Shown in pieces: positions 60,353 to 64,000 of a DNA stretch of 64,000 bases. The DNA lies in the NCBI GenBank assembly GCA_003255025.1, contig QANY01013423.1, forward strand, positions 591,828 to 655,827, written 5' to 3'. The position numbers and the translations under genes were made by a program. Under the pieces are notes generated by a model. That model worked only from the letters and a program-made list of their open reading frames with translations, made no database searches and was not told the origin of the DNA. The first letter of the stretch is position 1; each line of letters begins with the position of its first letter. This stretch comes from Datisca glomerata (Eukaryota > Streptophyta > Magnoliopsida > Cucurbitales > Datiscaceae).

Positions 60353-61770
60353 AAGATGATTTCACTGTAGCCTAAAGTCGTCTTTCATAAAGACGACTTT
60401 CTTTTGCAACTGAAATCGTCTTAACAAAGACAATTTCAGATATTGCATTTTTTCTGAAATCACCTTTTGCAAAGACAATTCCAGTCTCCCCATCCCCCTG
60501 CTAGCCTTCTCAAACTTCACCCATTTGAACAAAACCTGCATACGAAATGATCATGCATAATATTTTATAATCTTATATCCCAACACATTCAATAAGTAGC
60601 CTACATTCTTAACAAATCAGAAAACATAAGATAAATGTCTGATTCAAAAGATCATTACAACTCCAATATTATCAATAACATCATTAAAAATACAAACACA
60701 TTAATTATTCTAAAAAATTTGTTACATAATACAAATAAGTTCATCATGTGTCCAGATGATGGTCGTCTTCTTATTCTTCTTGAACGTCTTTCATATGTTT
60801 GTAATTGAGTTACTTATGACGAACCTTCATCCATAATAGGTGTGTTTTCCTCTACAATACGTGGGTCTTCCTCCACAATAGGCGTGTCTTCCTCCGCAAT
60901 AGGAACATCTTCCACAATAGGCGAGTTTCAGACATGCCTTCTACCTCCTCCGGGAGCTACACCCCGTCCTCCTCTATGACGTTGAGGTTGATGAAATGGT
61001 TCGACAACACGCACGAACTCTCTATTGACAACCTCTGTCATACTTCTTGCATTTTATAACCCAAAGGTTTCGCGACGACTCTACCACACGAAAATGTTTA
61101 TGTCTGAGTATCAAGTATCTTTTCAAATCATACTCAAGATCCGCCTTACTCTCAAAAGGCAATCATTTGTATAATTAATTTGTTTCATTCCATAACCTTA
61201 TACGTTGGATGAGTATCTGATCTAGCTTTGCATTTATGACATCCCAATCCAACTGAGCAAGGAAAGGTGAAGAGGGTTCATGCTCGAGTATTTCAGCCGA
61301 GGGGTTCACAACGTCATCATCCTCTTCAACCTGATCATCTTCATCAATTTCAACATTACAAGCTTCCATCTCTTTAAACTCTGCTAAGACGAAGCTACGT
61401 GGAGGGCTAGATGGATTCACATGGATGGCGTGAGCATGTGCATATTCACGTGGCAAAGAACTGTTAGGTATAATTTCTTGGACTGTATGATACGTTTCAT
61501 TGTCATGGAATAGATAAATTGTTGCATTATCATGTACCTCAAGTCTACACATATTGTCATAATATAAGTTTATGGTGGGACCTCTTACATCTCCTAGCAC
61601 TTTTTGCTAAATATAACTCAATTGTATTTGGTGGAGAAAATTGAAGCACGGTAGTAAACATCACATGTGCATCGTGTTGGGAGTTATGCCCTCAAAACAT
61701 GTATATTGACATTTTGATATGAAATTTAAAGAGGATTATATTTTTCTTATAATTATTCTTTTAAATTATT
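60353..61770 (-). mobile_element. Right arm of giant inverted repeat
   Basis: The reverse complement of 58885-60300, with scattered substitutions and one fewer 24-bp unit in the C-terminal repeat. The same deletions are present as in the left arm. Just outside both arms lies a 22-bp direct repeat (58837-58858 and 61786-61807, core TTGTAAATATGCTTGAATAA). Confidence 0.9.
61175..61600 (-). pseudogene. Acidic N-terminal ORF, right copy
   Basis: 141 codons on the minus strand. It is 17 codons longer at the N-terminus than the left copy (MLGDVRGPTINLYYDN) because the left copy has a frame change there; otherwise it is almost the same protein. It ends IWNETN/LWNETN at the same point in both copies. 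Confidence 0.55.
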
Positions 61771-61807
61771 GTTGAATAATTTATATATTGTAAATATGCT
61801 TGAATAA

Positions 61808-62880
61808 AACTGAAAATCTATAATTATACTTATAACACTCCATTCCACATACTTTTCTACAATAATATTTCAGCAATCTTATTCTGGAAATCATCTACCC
61901 GCAATCTTATACCAAATGACCTAAAGTTATAACAATTGACTTAGATTTCAATATTAAAAAAATGCCAACAATACTAGAGGATTAAAATATACTATTCAAA
62001 TTATCCAAGTAACTAATATGATAACCTGACGGGGTTCAAATAATATGTTATTATGAGAGAGAAGCTTGCGTTTCCTTGGAAATATAAAAAATAGTCAATG
62101 TTAAGTTTGATTTAACTGAGGGGGCTTGGGTAGTGGAAATTAGATAGTTGAAATTATATAGATATTGTGAGACTGAGTAATTGAGATTATATAATTTAAT
62201 TGTTTTATACTACTTGAATCATTTAAGTTATCACATTGATTACTTAAAGAGTTCGAGCAATATAGTTATAATTGGGACCACAAGTTATCCCTCTCCATTT
62301 TTTATTCATTATTTCGTCTATTGAGTTTTCATTCATTTTTCTGAAGGGTAAATTAGTTATAATATGTTACTTAGACCATTAACTAAAAGATATCAAACGT
62401 TATTATATTAGTAAATTAAAATTTTAAATTTATTCTTGTTAAAATTATATAACATATTTAAAAAAAATGAGGGAATATGACTTGAATCCACAATTTTTAT
62501 GATATGAATGTGAGGTTTAATTAATTACGTCAATTCAACTTATCAATTAAATTTTTAAATTAAATTTAAAAACATGAGTGGATAATACGTGCAAAAAATG
62601 GTTTTTTGAGGAATAATATATGATATGTGAAAGATAAGCAGCAGCCATGATAATTATCGTTACACATAACAATCACGCCGAATAACAACCCAATAATATT
62701 GCACGTGTTTAGCGAACTTCATCATTTTAGATTCTTTAATTCGCCTTATCAGTGCGATTCTGCACTATAACACACTGAGGCGTTGACTCGTCGAATCTCA
62801 TATCATATTAGTCACTGACAATCAGTGTGGCTACTTTTCAAGAGGGAGAGCTTCAGTTTCTCTACACAACCTTGAGGTAA
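61808..62880. other. AT-rich spacer upstream of the DUF1218 gene
   Basis: No coding frame. A weak SINE-like stretch lies at 62461-62550. The promoter of the DUF1218 gene is expected at about 62600-62850; no clear TATA box was picked. Confidence 0.4.
62461..62550 (-). mobile_element. Degenerate SINE, same type as 42886-42999
   Basis: On the minus strand TTGACGTAATTAATTAAACC resembles the A-box half of the SINE at 42886, and GGATTCAAGTCA its B box, at the same spacing. No target duplication was seen. Old copy. Confidence 0.45.
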
Positions 62881-63190
62881 GGGTTGGTTATGTGATTTTG
62901 ACCGTCAAACAACCGATCCACGTCTCTTATTTTTTCGTCTTCCCCTCTGCATCGTCTTCCGTGCCTCAATCCTCCTTGCTTCCATAACTTTGAGGTCTGG
63001 GACTCAATTTTTCCCGATGAAGACTGCAAAATGGGGTTGTTTATGGATCTCCGTCGATATTTTCTCTGATCTGTGTTTTTTATTTTGAGAATGATATGCC
63101 CCAAAAGGGTTGGGCGTGCGCGTACCTTGCTTGATTAATTCAACCTACAATCGTTTATGGGCCAACAACTTAATTATTTATTTTTGGCAG
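62881..63190 (+). promoter_or_regulatory. 5' UTR intron of the DUF1218 gene
   Basis: A donor CTTGAG|GTAAGGG lies at about 62874/62875 and an acceptor TTTTTGGCAG at 63190, 25 bp before the start codon. A leader intron in this position is common in the family. Confidence 0.5.
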
Positions 63191-63215
63191 GGCATCCACC
63201 CGTGGTTAGTTAACA

Positions 63216-64000
63216 ATGGCTGTATCTATTAAGCAAATGTCTCTTATTGTGGCATTTTTTGGTGTGTTGTCCTTCACATTTGGAGTGATTGCTGAAAACA
63301 AGAAGGTATCTTATAGTACACCTTTTTGATTGAAATACTCATTGATTCTTCTTTAGGGATAGCGGAATGGTGCACATGATTAACCATGATAACTTGATAA
63401 GAAACATGGTTGAGATTGGTTCAGAGATGTTTGAGTAACTCTTCATAGAAAGTATAGAGACTTGGAACTAATAGCATGTCGGTCTTTTCTCTCACTAACC
63501 TATGTTCACACTGTTTAAAAGGTCGAGCTTATCCCTCCATATGTTTGTATTGTTTTATTTGTGCTGAAGAATGACTCTTCGAAATCTTTTGTTAGTTTAT
63601 TTCTCTTTGGTTGCACAGCATGCATCTGGAACTCCAATCACCGGCAAAGGTGTTTTTATCTGCAAGTATCCAACTGATCCAACTGTAGTTTTGGGATATC
63701 TTTCTGTAGCCTTTCTTCTTGCATCAACCATGGTCGGATATCTATCTCTCTTTTACCCTTACAAAGGAAAATCCGTACCGCAAGGTGTTCTCTTTGGAAG
63801 CACCAGTTTCGCAGCGTTCTTCAACATAGCCGTGTAAGGATAAGATCCCTCTGTCCATATCAATGTTGTGTTCTATGAAATCTTATTTCATATTAATTTA
63901 TTCATTCCATTTCTCAAATCGAGGTTCTAATTCTGATGAGATGGTGGTGCTGTAGTAGTCAACCTGTCAATGGCTGCTGATTCCATTCAGTTTATCATCT
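63216..64000 (+). CDS. DUF1218-family membrane protein, 5' part
   Basis: Exons 63216-63305 and 63619-63833 give the first 101 residues; the gene runs off the window. MAVSIKQMSLIVAFFGVLSF is a first membrane span or signal anchor, then ASGTPITGKGVFICKYP with the conserved Cys, a second span (YLSVAFLLASTMVGYLSLFY), YPYKGKSVPQG and the start of a third span. Members have four spans and sit in the ER or plasma membrane; relatives such as MWL1/MWL2 in Arabidopsis affect lignin in cell walls. The donor at 63834 (GTAAGG) gives phase 2. Confidence 0.88.

Overview
This is a nuclear window from a flowering plant, almost certainly a eudicot. The genes are spliced with GT-AG introns, intergenic DNA is very AT-rich, and the repeats are typical of plant chromosomes: Ty3/gypsy LTR elements, MULEs, hAT and Harbinger-like MITEs, a tRNA-type SINE, an endogenous caulimovirid and a nuclear plastid insertion. 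I cannot name the genus.

Layout. 0-14 kb is a repeat nest. A plus-strand gypsy element (5' LTR about 111-2676, PBS at 2679, broken gag-pro-RT-RNase H to 5499) has a 435-bp hAT-type MITE inside its pol region. It is followed by a minus-strand pair of LTRs (5995-7389 and 7688-10098) around a 298-bp remnant that keeps a PBS and a PPT. A decayed MULE transposase gene (10103-11935) comes next, interrupted by a plastid ndhE fragment, then a 400-bp purine tract. 15-39 kb is a gene island: a molybdate transporter (MOT1 type, +), a PsbP-domain lumen protein (PPD5 type, +), a Golgi Qa-SNARE (SYP32 type, -), a TFIIS-central/SPOC-domain protein (-) and a membrane RING-H2 E3 ligase (-). Exon chains were reconstructed for all of them. 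40-50 kb holds a rearranged endogenous pararetrovirus: movement protein, coat, protease and RT remnants on + (40.4-44.9 kb), then RT, RNase H, C-terminus, promoter, PBS and leader on - (48.0-44.9 kb), and a third leader/ORF-start piece on - (49.35-48.97 kb). A 114-bp SINE with a perfect 15-bp target duplication lies in the + segment. 51.9-56.3 kb holds a divergent gene pair: a PORR-domain organelle RNA-binding protein (-) and endonuclease V (+). 57.8-58.3 kb is a second hAT-type MITE of the same size as the first. 58.9-61.8 kb is a giant inverted repeat with about 1.4-kb arms and a 52-bp loop, each arm carrying a deleted, probably MULE-derived, transposase gene. The window ends inside a DUF1218-family gene (63216 onward, +).

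The best candidate for an unusual system is the 58.9-61.8 kb inverted duplication. Any read-through transcript would fold into a long, nearly perfect double-stranded RNA, the architecture of maize Mu killer, which silences Mutator elements in trans. The pararetroviral inverted array and the mosaic gypsy LTR are the next most interesting. The single-copy genes are ordinary housekeeping and organelle genes and do not form a pathway together.
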